Notes under the pieces: generated by a model | The model's input: only the letters and a program-made list of their open reading frames with translations | Database searches by the model: none | What the model was told of the DNA's origin: nothing | Program-made: the position numbers and the translations under genes | Shown here: positions 1-7,552 of the stretch, piece by piece | How the letters are laid out: each line of letters opens with the position of its first letter | How positions within the stretch are numbered: position 1 is the first letter of the stretch | DNA from: an uncultured Candidatus Competibacteraceae bacterium | GTDB taxonomy: Bacteria > Pseudomonadota > Gammaproteobacteria > Competibacterales > Competibacteraceae | Direction: 5' to 3' | Assembly (NCBI GenBank): GCA_937960715.1 | Contig: CALGOO010000148.1 | Span: 1 to 30,848 of the forward strand | DNA length: 30,848 nucleotides

Positions 1-143
1 GGGAGGTGGTGGCGGTGGGCACGCCGGAGGAGATCGCTGCCCATCCCCATAGCCATACCGGACGGTTCTTGGCGCCGGTGCTGGGGCGGTGTAGTGCGGC
101 GCGAGCAATTCGAAGGTATCAGTCGCGGCGTTTGCTATATTGA
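1..143 (+). CDS. uvrA: UvrA C-terminal fragment (excinuclease ABC subunit A), 5' truncated by window edge
   Basis: The reading frame with codons starting at base 3 runs to a TGA at 141-143. It contains VAVGTPEEIAAHP followed by SHTGRFLAPVLGR, the usual C-terminal signature of UvrA after its second ABC ATPase domain (typically a GTPE..A....SHT..FL pattern). UvrA is the cytoplasmic damage-recognition ATPase of nucleotide excision repair. About 46 residues are visible, so no Walker or zinc motifs can be checked. A basic tail of about 17 residues (CSAARAIRRYQSRRLLY) follows the usual end. The identification rests on this short motif only, but it is distinctive. Confidence 0.82.
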   Translation, partial: EVVAVGTPEEIAAHPHSHTGRFLAPVLGRCSAARAIRRYQSRRLLY

Positions 144-197
144 ATTATCAGTTGTGGCTCGCCCTGTCCATCGAAATCGAATTTATTGGAGCGCGAT

Positions 198-851
198 ATG
201 GCTTTGCAAATCTGGCTGCTCAATCCATACAAGTTGCATTATAACTGGAACGAATTACGCTCGCAGGTTGCAACCTTGATGAAACCGGTTGTCAATCTAT
301 ACGACTCAAAAAATAAAGGCGCCAAATTCGATTCGGTGTTAGTCAGCAATCGTTACACGATACCGCCAATCACTGCCAAGGATCTCGCGGTCTATGTGGT
401 GCCCACCCCGAACTATGGTTTTATCGGGACCGATTTTGGCGAAAGCGGCCATCGGAAAGATGCGGGTGGATTGACATCGGAGCCTTCTGGCGGGCAGTCT
501 TGCAGCGAAGCCTATGTCGGTGATGAGGAAATTGCCGGTACGAATGGCGAGTTCATTCAGGTCGATGCCTTGGAGAAAAATCCCAAGGGTGTCTACGTGA
601 ACAGAAAAGCGTCTCCCATGCTATTGGCGAAAGTCATTTATCATGAGCTGATGCACTATGTGACGCCTAAATGGTCTGAAGAGAAGCTGCACAGTTACAA
701 AGGGGTCAGTCTCGGAAAGGATGTGACTTATGAGTACGCACCGCAATCCGAGGTGGACATCAAGATCCTCGCGGACCATCTGACATCTCACGGCCAACGG
801 TTTTGGACCGGCGCATGGGAAGCCATGCGAGGGCGAGGCTATGATGTGTGA
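198..851 (+). CDS. Putative HExxH zinc metalloprotein of unknown function
   Basis: A 217-residue soluble protein with no signal peptide or membrane segment. I do not recognise the family. The one clear motif is HELMH at residues 149-153, preceded by a hydrophobic helix-like stretch (LLAKVIY). This is the zincin HExxH pattern, in which two His bind zinc and Glu is the general base. Possible third ligands downstream are H166, E179 and the E/D residues of the SEVDIK segment near residue 186, but none has standard gluzincin or metzincin spacing. A Gly/Ser-rich stretch (GGLTSEPSGGQSCSEAY) lies near the middle. The ATG at 198 is preceded by GGAG at 188-191 with a six-base spacer, so I prefer it to an in-frame TTG at 186. 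It lies 54 bases downstream of uvrA on the same strand. Composition is less GC-rich than its neighbours, which may point to an accessory origin. Protease activity is inference. Confidence 0.72.
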   Translation: MALQIWLLNPYKLHYNWNELRSQVATLMKPVVNLYDSKNKGAKFDSVLVSNRYTIPPITAKDLAVYVVPTPNYGFIGTDFGESGHRKDAGGLTSEPSGGQSCSEAYVGDEEIAGTNGEFIQVDALEKNPKGVYVNRKASPMLLAKVIYHELMHYVTPKWSEEKLHSYKGVSLGKDVTYEYAPQSEVDIKILADHLTSHGQRFWTGAWEAMRGRGYDV

Positions 852-902
852 GGATAGGGTTGAGGGTCAGCGGATCGCCATGCAGGCATAGGCGCTACGC
901 TA

Positions 903-1154
903 TCAATGCCCGATTTGAAACAATGCCTGGCAGATTTTGTCGAGCGATTCCGGGGTAAAATCGGTTCCATAGGTCCGCGGGAAAATCTGCTTCCTCAATT
1001 CCATGCCCCGATAACCCTGAGCTTCCAAGCTGGCCGTTATAATCCGGCGGGCCATGGAGAACATGTCCCCGCCCATGGCCACCTGTTCCGCCCCGGAGCG
1101 TTGCATGAGCAATTCTCGCCATTGAGCCGCCATTTCCGGCGATGTATCGCTCAA
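903..1154 (-). CDS. Small conserved protein of unknown function, TTG start
   Basis: An 83-residue protein beginning MSDTSPEMAAQW. It has the layout of a common uncharacterised family of short proteins: DTSPE near the start, a MFSMAR segment, then ELRKQIF and a YGTDF motif before a short amphipathic tail. No enzymatic motif is visible. The start codon is TTG (complement of 1152-1154). It is strongly supported by a full AAGGAGGT Shine-Dalgarno on the minus strand (complement of 1161-1168) with a six-base spacer; the first internal ATG lies seven codons further in and has no such site. It faces the HExxH gene, with 51 bases between their 3' ends, and lies downstream of the tRNA-Leu terminator. 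Confidence 0.7.
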   Translation of the reverse strand: MSDTSPEMAAQWRELLMQRSGAEQVAMGGDMFSMARRIITASLEAQGYRGMELRKQIFPRTYGTDFTPESLDKICQALFQIGH

Positions 1155-1273
1155 GAGCGCACCTCCTTATTCGGCGCAGCTTATCGCGGCAAGGACTGTG
1201 CTATAAGGGTCTGGAAGGCGGGGGAACATCGGCGAGGCTTCGACCAGCGCCGATGACAAGCTCCTGAAACGCG

Positions 1274-1300
1274 AAAAAGCCCGGTCGAAACCGAGCTTTT
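1274..1300 (-). terminator. Rho-independent terminator of tRNA-Leu
   Basis: Read on the minus strand this is AAAAGCTCGGT, loop TTCG, ACCGGGCTTTTT: an eight-pair stem (one G-T pair) with a stable TTCG tetraloop and a T run. It starts about 10 bases beyond the encoded CCA of the tRNA, so it ends the tRNA transcript. Confidence 0.88.
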
Positions 1301-1309
1301 CCTTCAATC

Positions 1310-1396
1310 TGGTGCCGAAGAGAGGACTTGAACCTCCACTGGGTTACCCCAACTAAGACCTGAACCTAGCGCGTCTACCAATTCCGCCACTTCGGC
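1310..1396 (-). tRNA. tRNA-Leu(CAG)
   Basis: The minus strand folds as an 87-base class II tRNA. The acceptor arms GCCGAAG and CTTCGGC pair perfectly and are followed by A and an encoded CCA (complement of 1310-1312). The D-arm region contains TTGGTAGACGCGC. The anticodon stem CTAGG/CTTAG closes the loop TTCAGGT, giving anticodon CAG, which reads CUG leucine codons. A long variable arm and a T loop GGTTCAAGTCC follow. It is flanked by its own promoter and terminator, so it is a single-tRNA transcription unit. Confidence 0.97.
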
Positions 1397-1434
1397 TGGG
1401 TGGCTATCGAATCGCCCTACGACGGCGACGGCGC

Positions 1435-1463
1435 AATATACGGATTGACCCCCAAACTGTCAA
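1435..1463 (-). promoter_or_regulatory. Sigma70-type promoter of tRNA-Leu
   Basis: On the minus strand TTGACA (complement of 1458-1463) is separated by exactly 17 bases from TATATT (complement of 1435-1440). A GC-rich discriminator (GCGCCGTCGCC) follows, as is typical of stringently controlled stable-RNA promoters. Transcription should begin about 30 bases before the tRNA 5' end. This is one of the two best promoter matches in the window. Confidence 0.85.
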
Positions 1464-1509
1464 CCGATTCTCTATTACCTCCTTCCACAACCCCCTGTAA
1501 CGATCCAAG

Positions 1510-3753
1510 ATGACTCATAAAAAACGTAGTTCCTGGCGCCAGCTCGATCCCTTCTTGGCCCGGGAACGAGAGAAGTATGGCGAAACCATTCCCAGCCGCG
1601 AATTCATCCTCCAGACCTTGGAGGAACGTGGGATGCCGCTCACGCTGGAGGAACTCCGCGCCGAGTGGCGACTGGAGAGCGACTGGGAAATCGAGGCCCT
1701 GTCCCGCCGCCTGCGGGCGATGGAGCGCGACGGCCAACTGATTCGCAACCGCCGCGAGGGCTACGGGCCGGTCGCCAAGATGAACCTGGTGACCGGTCGG
1801 GTGATCGGCCATCCCGAGGGTCACGGCTTCCTGATTCCGGACGAAGGCGGCGACAGCCTGTTCCTCTCCCCCCGCCAGATGCGCAAGTTGCTCCACGGTG
1901 ACCGGGCGGTGGCGCGGGTGATCGGCGTGGACTATCGGGGTCGGCGCGAGGGCGCGGTGGTCGAGGTCATCGAGCGCAACACCGAAACGGTGGTGGGCCG
2001 ATTTTGCGAAGAGCGCGGCGCCTGTTTCGTCATCCCCGACAACAAGCGGATCAACCAGGACATCATGGTGCCGCCCGACGGACGCGACGCGGCGCAAGCC
2101 GGCCAAATCGTCATCGTCGAACTGATCGAACAGCCCAGTTCCCAAAGCCGGCCGCTGGGCCGGGTCAGGGAAGTGCTCGGCGAACACATGGCGCCAGGCA
2201 TGGAGGTGCGCATCGCCATCGCCAGCCACGGCATTCCGGTGGAATGGCCGGAGGCGGTCCTGGTGGAGGCCCGCCAGCACGGCGAATCCGTGCCGGAGTC
2301 CGCCCTTCAGGGCCGCTGGGATTTGCGGGCCACGCCGCTGGTGACCATCGACGGCATCACCGCCCGCGATTTCGACGACGCGGTGTATTGCGAGCGGCGT
2401 GGTCACAACTGGCGGCTGCTGGTGGCCATCGCCGACGTGTCCTGGTACGTGCGGCCGGATACGGCGCTGGACCGGGAAGCGCGCAAGCGTGGTAACTCGG
2501 TCTACTTTCCGGACCGGGCCATTCCCATGCTGCCCGAGGCGCTGTCCAACGGCTTGTGTTCGCTCAATCCCGAGGTGGATCGGTTGTGTCTGGTCTGCGA
2601 GATGACGCTTAACGCCGAGGGTCGCATCATCCGCTCGCGCTTCGCCGAGGCGGTGATGCGCTCTCACGCCCGGCTGACCTACGATACGGTGGCGGCCATC
2701 GTCGCCGACCATGATCCCCGGGTGCGCGCCGAGTACGCCGGGGTGGTTCCCCATCTGGATCGTCTGCACGAGTTGTATCGACTGTTGCGGGCTACTCGGG
2801 AGCAGCGTGGGGCGATGGATTTCGACACCCAGGAGACGGTGATCGAATACAGCGCCGAGCGCAAGATCGAGCGCATCCTGCCGACCGAGCGCAACGACGC
2901 CCACCGCCTGATCGAAGAGTGCATGATCGCCGCCAACGTGGCGGCGGCGCGGTTTCTGCAACGCCAGAAGATGCCGGGTCTGTACCGCATTCATGAGGGG
3001 CCGACCGAGGATCGGCTGAACAAGCTGCGGGCCTTTCTGGGCGAGTTGGGGCTGGGACTGGGCGGCGGCGACAAACCCTCGCCGCTGGACTATACCCGGC
3101 TGCTGGAACGGGTCCGCGACCGGCCGGACGCCCATCTGATCCAGACCGTGATGCTGCGCTCGCTGGCGCAGGCCGTCTACAGTCCCGGCAATGTCGGTCA
3201 TTTCGGGCTTGCGCTCGATGCCTACGCCCATTTCACCTCGCCGATTCGCCGTTATCCCGACTTGCAGGTGCATCGCGCCATCCGCCATGCGCTGAACGGC
3301 GGCAAGGCGGTCGATTTCCCCTATAACCATGCCGAACTGATCGGCCTGGGCGAACACTGTTCGATGACCGAGCGGCGGGCCGACGAGGCGGTGCGCGACG
3401 CGGTGGAATGGCTGAAGTGCGAATACATGCTGGACAAGGTTGGCCAGGTTTTCGACGGCATCATCACCGCGGTGACCGCCTTCGGGTTGTTCGTGGAATT
3501 GCGTGGCGTGTTCGTGGAAGGGCTGGTGCATGTCACCTCCCTGCGGAACGATTACTATCATTTCGATCCGGTCGGCCATCGCCTGCACGGCGAGCGCTCC
3601 GGGCAGGTCTACCGGCTGGGCGACCGGCTGACGGTGCGGGTCGTTCGGGTCGATCTGGACGAGCGCAAGATCGATTTCGAGCCGGTCGAGAACGAACGCC
3701 GCGAGAGTGGTCAGCGCAACCGCTGGAATCGTGGCCGGCGCCGGAAGGAATGA
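1510..3753 (+). CDS. rnr: Ribonuclease R (3'-5' exoribonuclease)
   Basis: A 747-residue RNase II/R-family enzyme that degrades structured RNA processively from the 3' end in the cytoplasm (mRNA decay, rRNA quality control). Domains in order: an N-terminal winged-helix-like region (about 20-85), two cold-shock domains (about 85-250), the RNB catalytic core (about 265-600) and a C-terminal S1 domain (about 655-735, FDGIITAVTAFGLFVEL). The tail is basic (RRRKE). The RNB metal-binding aspartates are all present as D281, D287, D289 and D290 in IDGITARDFDDAV, with the spacing of the E. coli enzyme. The later YAHFTSPIRRYPDL motif is intact. The ATG at 1510 lacks a strong Shine-Dalgarno but gives the family's N-terminus. 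The stop codon overlaps the first possible start of rlmB, so the two genes form an operon, as in many gammaproteobacteria. Confidence 0.97.
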   Translation: MTHKKRSSWRQLDPFLAREREKYGETIPSREFILQTLEERGMPLTLEELRAEWRLESDWEIEALSRRLRAMERDGQLIRNRREGYGPVAKMNLVTGRVIGHPEGHGFLIPDEGGDSLFLSPRQMRKLLHGDRAVARVIGVDYRGRREGAVVEVIERNTETVVGRFCEERGACFVIPDNKRINQDIMVPPDGRDAAQAGQIVIVELIEQPSSQSRPLGRVREVLGEHMAPGMEVRIAIASHGIPVEWPEAVLVEARQHGESVPESALQGRWDLRATPLVTIDGITARDFDDAVYCERRGHNWRLLVAIADVSWYVRPDTALDREARKRGNSVYFPDRAIPMLPEALSNGLCSLNPEVDRLCLVCEMTLNAEGRIIRSRFAEAVMRSHARLTYDTVAAIVADHDPRVRAEYAGVVPHLDRLHELYRLLRATREQRGAMDFDTQETVIEYSAERKIERILPTERNDAHRLIEECMIAANVAAARFLQRQKMPGLYRIHEGPTEDRLNKLRAFLGELGLGLGGGDKPSPLDYTRLLERVRDRPDAHLIQTVMLRSLAQAVYSPGNVGHFGLALDAYAHFTSPIRRYPDLQVHRAIRHALNGGKAVDFPYNHAELIGLGEHCSMTERRADEAVRDAVEWLKCEYMLDKVGQVFDGIITAVTAFGLFVELRGVFVEGLVHVTSLRNDYYHFDPVGHRLHGERSGQVYRLGDRLTVRVVRVDLDERKIDFEPVENERRESGQRNRWNRGRRRKE

Positions 3754-3758
3754 GCGCC

Positions 3759-4514
3759 ATGGCCGAGCAACTGATTCACGGGCTGCACGCGGTGGCGGCG
3801 GCGCTCAGCCACGAGCCGGAGCAGGTGTGTGGACTGTGGGTGGAGCGCCAGCGGCGCGATGGGCGAATGCAATCCCTGCTCGATCAGGCTGCCGGGCACG
3901 AAGTACCGGTTCACTGGGCCGACCGGGCGGAACTGGATCGATTGAGCGGCGGCGCGCGTCATCAGGGCGTGGTCGCGCGGCTGGCGATCCGTTCGCGCGG
4001 CCACGATGAGGCGGATTTGCCCGCCCTGTTGACGGCGCGCGGGCCGGCGCTGCTGTTGGCGCTGGATGGGGTGCAGGACCCGCACAATCTGGGCGCCTGC
4101 CTGCGTAGCGCGGCGGCGGCGGGAGTGCAAGCGGTGATCGCTCCCGTCGACCGCGCCGCCGGCCTGAATGCGACGGTGCGCAAGGTGGCCAGTGGCGCGG
4201 CGGAAAGGGTTCCGTTCGTGCCTGTCGTCAATCTGGCGCGGGCGCTGCGCGGTCTCCAGGAACAGGGCGTGTGGATCGTCGGCGCGGTCGGCGAGGCGGA
4301 CGCCACCCTGTACGAAGTCGATTTCACCCTGCCGACCGTCATCGTGCTGGGCGCGGAGGAGAAGGGACTGCGGCGGCTGACCCGCGAGGTTTGCGACCGG
4401 CTGGCGCGGATTCCGATGGCGGGCGGGATGGAGAGTTTGAACGTATCGGTGGCGGCGGGGGTTTTCCTGTTCGAGGCGCGGCGGCAGCGCGGCGCGAACG
4501 GCGGACGAGGCTAA
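3759..4514 (+). CDS. rlmB: 23S rRNA (guanosine-2251-2'-O)-methyltransferase
   Basis: A 251-residue SpoU/TrmH-type (SPOUT) methyltransferase that 2'-O-methylates G2251 in the peptidyltransferase P loop of 23S rRNA. An N-terminal L30-like substrate-binding domain (about 1-75, starting LIHGLHAVAAAL) precedes the knotted catalytic domain. The three SpoU motifs are intact: DGVQDPHNLGACLRSA (103-118), VLGAEEKGLRRLTRE, and IPMAGGMESLNVSVAAG. Similarity to E. coli RlmB is obvious along the whole length. Two starts are possible: ATG 3750, which overlaps the rnr stop as ATGA, and ATG 3759. I prefer 3759 because GGAAGGAA (3743-3750) sits at proper spacing. Translation is probably coupled to rnr. Confidence 0.95.
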   Translation: MAEQLIHGLHAVAAALSHEPEQVCGLWVERQRRDGRMQSLLDQAAGHEVPVHWADRAELDRLSGGARHQGVVARLAIRSRGHDEADLPALLTARGPALLLALDGVQDPHNLGACLRSAAAAGVQAVIAPVDRAAGLNATVRKVASGAAERVPFVPVVNLARALRGLQEQGVWIVGAVGEADATLYEVDFTLPTVIVLGAEEKGLRRLTREVCDRLARIPMAGGMESLNVSVAAGVFLFEARRQRGANGGRG

Positions 4515-4528
4515 GCCATGGGATTCGG

Positions 4529-6973
4529 TCAGGGCGCGCGGGGTTCAAGCCGCAACCGATGCGCCGTGGGGCCGGGCAGCAAGGGCGAAGGGCCGCCGGT
4601 GGCCCAGGCGACATGCCCGGCCCGATAGAAGGGCGACAGGGGGTGGCCGCTCTGGCCGCCGGGTAGATGCAGGATGCCAGCCGCTTCCCGCCCCGGCGCC
4701 ACCGCCAGCCGTTCGGAAGCACCGCTGCTCAGGGTTTGAATCCTCGGCATGTACAGATCGCCCGGCAGCGCTTGCGCGGGCAAATCGAGCCAGCCGCTCA
4801 GCCAGGGCAGGGCGCGGCTGAACGGATGCTGGATGTGGATCTGGTTGTAGTCGCCCCAGGTGTGCGCCGCCAGCGGCCGGCCATCGGCGGTCAGTTCCGC
4901 CCGCGTCGCATCCGCTGCGTCCAGCAACAACGCCGACCAGTCGGCATAGCGCGGGTCGAGCAGATGCGGCGGCCGTTGGGAGACCAGTTGCCATAGCGGG
5001 CCTTCGCTTTGTCGGAACAGATCGTAATCGAAGCGCGGATCCGTCTGCCGGCAGGCGGCGGTCAGCGGTGTGAACGCCCGCTCCCAGACCTGGAGCCGGA
5101 AGGCGCGCACCGCCCGGTAGCCGACGGAATCCACCGCCGCCCGTCCGCCCCAGTCGGCCACATAGCGTCGCAACTCATCCCGGCGCGGGTCGGCGCGCAC
5201 CGCATCCTGGGTCAGTGTCGCCAGAAGCAGTGTGCGCCAACGCGCCAGAAACAGCGCCCGGTCGTCGAGTTGCAGGGCCAGAAAACCTCGTTCGTCGAAC
5301 CGCTCGCGCTCCAGCAAGCCATCCCGAATTTGTCGGGCGCGGGCGCCCAGCGCATAGCCACCATCGCCCAGCACGCTCAGCCACGCGCCATCGACCCCCC
5401 GACCGTTGGCGGTCCACAAGCGGCCGCTGGGCGGATCGACGATGCGCGGATACTCATCGGGCTCCAGCCAGCCCGCCCAGCCGCGCTGGCCGTCGGCCCA
5501 GGAGGCGGGCAGGCGGCCCTCGTGGCCGAAGCGGCGGGGAATCGGACCGGACAGGGTCCAGGCGATGTGGCCGTCGGCGTCGGCCAACAGAACGTTCTGG
5601 GCCGGCGCCCCGGCCCGATTGACGATTTCGAGGGCGGCGTCCACCGTATCGGTCCCTTCCAGCGCCAGCAGGTTGAGATTGACCGCCCGCGCGTCGTGCG
5701 CCACCCAGCGCAGCGCCCGTTGCCGACCCTGGTGATCGCGGTCGACCACCGGTCCCCAGAGGGTTTCCAGGATTTCCAACTGCTCGGGCGGGGCGTCCTT
5801 GGCCGTGAGGACTTCCTGCAACCGGGTGAAGGGACGTGGTCCCGCGGGGGTCTGGTAGGTTCCGGGTTCCGCGCCCGGTTCCAGAATCACGAGATCGGCC
5901 CAGTCTCCCTCGCTGTTGGTGTGACCCCAAGCGAGGTGACCGTTGCTGCCGGCGACGATGGCCGGCGCGCCGGGCAGCGTTACCCCATGGATGCGCCGCT
6001 CGCCGCCGCGCTGGTCGGGATAAACGAACGTGGCTCGGTACCAGATGTTGGGCAAACGTAGCGCCAGATGCATGTCGTTGGCCAGCAGCGCGCCCCCATG
6101 GGTGGTCAACCGACCAGCGACTGCCCAGTTGTTGCTGCCGCGCGGCGGTTCGGCTTCCGCCGGAACCATCCGATTGGGGCGAACTCCCGTATCCGTCCGG
6201 TGGGTCAGCTTCGCTCCACCATTGCGGCGCAAATCGAAAATAGCGGGACCGGGCAGCGGTGGCGCTGGGAAAGGCTCGCCTTGCAGCGGTGCGTCCCACT
6301 CGGTGCCGGGGGGGGCGAGAAACGCGGCAAGTTCGGGTGGCAGGGAGTCGCGCAACACTCCCCGCGCCGACTCGCGCAGCCATTGCTGGCCCTGCAAATC
6401 CAGATACATCGCGTAGACCACCAGCGGCGTGTCCTCGGGCCGCCAGGGTTCGGGCGCGGTTCGCAGCAGCAAATACTCGAACGGTGGGGCCGACAGGGCG
6501 GCAAGTCCGGCGTTGACCCCGGCGGCGTAGGCGGCGATTAGAGCTTGATCGGCAGGCGGTGTCGTCGCCAGCGCGTGGCGGGCACGCTGGCGGAAGCGGT
6601 GCGGACGGTGGGCGCGATCCCAATTCAACGCCGCCGCGCCGACCAGGGCCGCCAATTCGCCCGCCGCCGTCCGCCGTAGCAAATCCATCTGAAAAAACCG
6701 TTCCTGGGCGTGAACGAAACCGGTGGCGCGAGCGACGTCCAGCCGGTTTTCACCCCGGATCGTCGGGATGCCAAAAGAGTCACGCTCGACGGCGACCGGG
6801 GCGCTCAAGCCGGTCAGCGGCGCCGCGCCGTCCAGTTGCGCCAGACTGCCGTGTAGCTGGAGATAAAGCCAACCGCTGCTCCCAATCAGCAATGCCAGGA
6901 AACCGAGGGTGGCCAGCAATGCCCAGCGCCACCGGCGGTAACGAGATTGCGATGAACTACCGAATGGGCGCAT
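4529..6973 (-). CDS. Penicillin acylase family protein (Ntn hydrolase), membrane-anchored
   Basis: An 814-residue member of the penicillin G acylase / acyl-homoserine-lactone acylase family (peptidase S45 class). These are made as one chain that cleaves itself before a Ser, which then becomes the N-terminal nucleophile. That Ser is S280 in RGSNNWAV, giving an alpha part (about 1-279) and a beta part (280-814). Family features include RDSFGIPTIRGE, VHAQERFFQMDLLRR and, after the nucleophile, GGALLANDMHL. Residues 17-39 form one hydrophobic segment after a basic stretch (RYRRWRW), so the enzyme should be exported and anchored or cleaved at the inner membrane. I chose the ATG at 6973 because it places that segment properly; a GTG at 7039 would add 22 residues. 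The substrate cannot be read: penicillins, acyl-homoserine lactones and other acyl amides are all possible. It converges with rlmB (14-base gap) and diverges from the HiPIP gene. Confidence 0.9.
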   Translation of the reverse strand: MRPFGSSSQSRYRRWRWALLATLGFLALLIGSSGWLYLQLHGSLAQLDGAAPLTGLSAPVAVERDSFGIPTIRGENRLDVARATGFVHAQERFFQMDLLRRTAAGELAALVGAAALNWDRAHRPHRFRQRARHALATTPPADQALIAAYAAGVNAGLAALSAPPFEYLLLRTAPEPWRPEDTPLVVYAMYLDLQGQQWLRESARGVLRDSLPPELAAFLAPPGTEWDAPLQGEPFPAPPLPGPAIFDLRRNGGAKLTHRTDTGVRPNRMVPAEAEPPRGSNNWAVAGRLTTHGGALLANDMHLALRLPNIWYRATFVYPDQRGGERRIHGVTLPGAPAIVAGSNGHLAWGHTNSEGDWADLVILEPGAEPGTYQTPAGPRPFTRLQEVLTAKDAPPEQLEILETLWGPVVDRDHQGRQRALRWVAHDARAVNLNLLALEGTDTVDAALEIVNRAGAPAQNVLLADADGHIAWTLSGPIPRRFGHEGRLPASWADGQRGWAGWLEPDEYPRIVDPPSGRLWTANGRGVDGAWLSVLGDGGYALGARARQIRDGLLERERFDERGFLALQLDDRALFLARWRTLLLATLTQDAVRADPRRDELRRYVADWGGRAAVDSVGYRAVRAFRLQVWERAFTPLTAACRQTDPRFDYDLFRQSEGPLWQLVSQRPPHLLDPRYADWSALLLDAADATRAELTADGRPLAAHTWGDYNQIHIQHPFSRALPWLSGWLDLPAQALPGDLYMPRIQTLSSGASERLAVAPGREAAGILHLPGGQSGHPLSPFYRAGHVAWATGGPSPLLPGPTAHRLRLEPRAP

Positions 6974-7095
6974 GTCGTTGTCACCGTCGTCGCTTCCAGT
7001 CGGAGCAGGGTGACGGATTCGCCACCAAACGGCAAGCACCCATCATCGAGACGATTTGGGTCAAGCCGGCTACCGACGTTCCATGGTACTATTTC

Positions 7096-7128
7096 CACAC
7101 TCGTGCAAGCCCAATTCGCACGAGTGTG
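7096..7128. repeat. Perfect 11-bp inverted repeat in the acylase/HiPIP divergent region
   Basis: CACACTCGTGC (7096-7106) and GCACGAGTGTG (7118-7128) are perfect reverse complements with an 11-base spacer. They lie 32 bases before the HiPIP start codon and between two divergent genes. There is no T run after the second arm, so this is more likely an operator or an mRNA leader hairpin than a terminator. Confidence 0.75.
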
Positions 7129-7160
7129 CGGTCCTTAACAATAACACCGAGGAAACCATC

Positions 7161-7490
7161 ATGATGAATCATGCCCCCGACAACAGCCGTCGTCGTTTCA
7201 TCAAGCTGACCGCCATCGGCCTGGTTGCCGCGCCCTTTGCCAACGCCCTGCTGAATAATGTCGCTGCCGCCGCCGATCCGATCAGCGAGGCCGATCCATT
7301 GGCGGCGGCGATGAAATACAAGGCCGATGCTACCCAGGCGACGGAGCGCAAGGATGCCACGGCGACCTGCGCCAATTGCGCCCTGTATACCGGCAAGGCT
7401 GGAGACGCCACGGGTCCCTGCTCGATTTTCCAGGGCAAGCTGGTCACCGCCAAGGGTTGGTGTAGCGCCTGGGCCAAGAAGGCGGCCTGA
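7161..7490 (+). CDS. High-potential iron-sulfur protein (HiPIP) precursor
   Basis: A 109-residue precursor of a small periplasmic [4Fe-4S] electron carrier, used in purple and related gammaproteobacteria to pass electrons from cytochrome bc1 to a reaction centre or terminal oxidase. A twin-arginine signal (SRRRFIKLTA, residues 9-18) and hydrophobic core end at AAAADP, so the folded cluster protein is exported by Tat. The four cluster cysteines are C70, C73, C87 and C101 (C-x2-C-x13-C-x13-C), matching the HiPIP pattern, with GWCSAW near the C-terminus. Two adjacent ATGs open the frame. GAGGAAA at 7149-7155 is a good ribosome binding site for the first, at 7161. It is monocistronic: a perfect inverted repeat lies upstream and a GC-rich hairpin downstream. 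Confidence 0.95.
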   Translation: MMNHAPDNSRRRFIKLTAIGLVAAPFANALLNNVAAAADPISEADPLAAAMKYKADATQATERKDATATCANCALYTGKAGDATGPCSIFQGKLVTAKGWCSAWAKKAA

Positions 7491-7516
7491 TCCTTAAGTT
7501 TAAAGCCGTGTGGGAA

Positions 7517-7542
7517 CCCCTCGCCCGCCAGCGGGAGAGGGG
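7517..7542. repeat. REP-like GC hairpin, copy 1
   Basis: CCCCTCGCCC (7517-7526) and GGGAGAGGGG (7533-7542) pair with one G-A mismatch around a six-base loop. Both arms recur exactly at 22046-22068. It sits between the convergent 3' ends of the HiPIP and CZB genes, the usual place for dispersed extragenic palindromes, and a CTTTT on the plus strand follows nearby, so it could also stop transcription. Confidence 0.65.
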
Positions 7543-7552
7543 GGACATCTTT

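Noticed and set aside
1417..3588. A 723-codon open frame on the minus strand opposite rnr
   Set aside because: It is the antisense shadow of rnr in a GC-rich genome. Its translation is low-complexity His/Gln/Arg/Gly-rich and it runs through the tRNA promoter.
5009..6061. A 350-codon plus-strand frame opposite the acylase
   Set aside because: Shadow of the acylase gene, with no ribosome site or recognisable domain.
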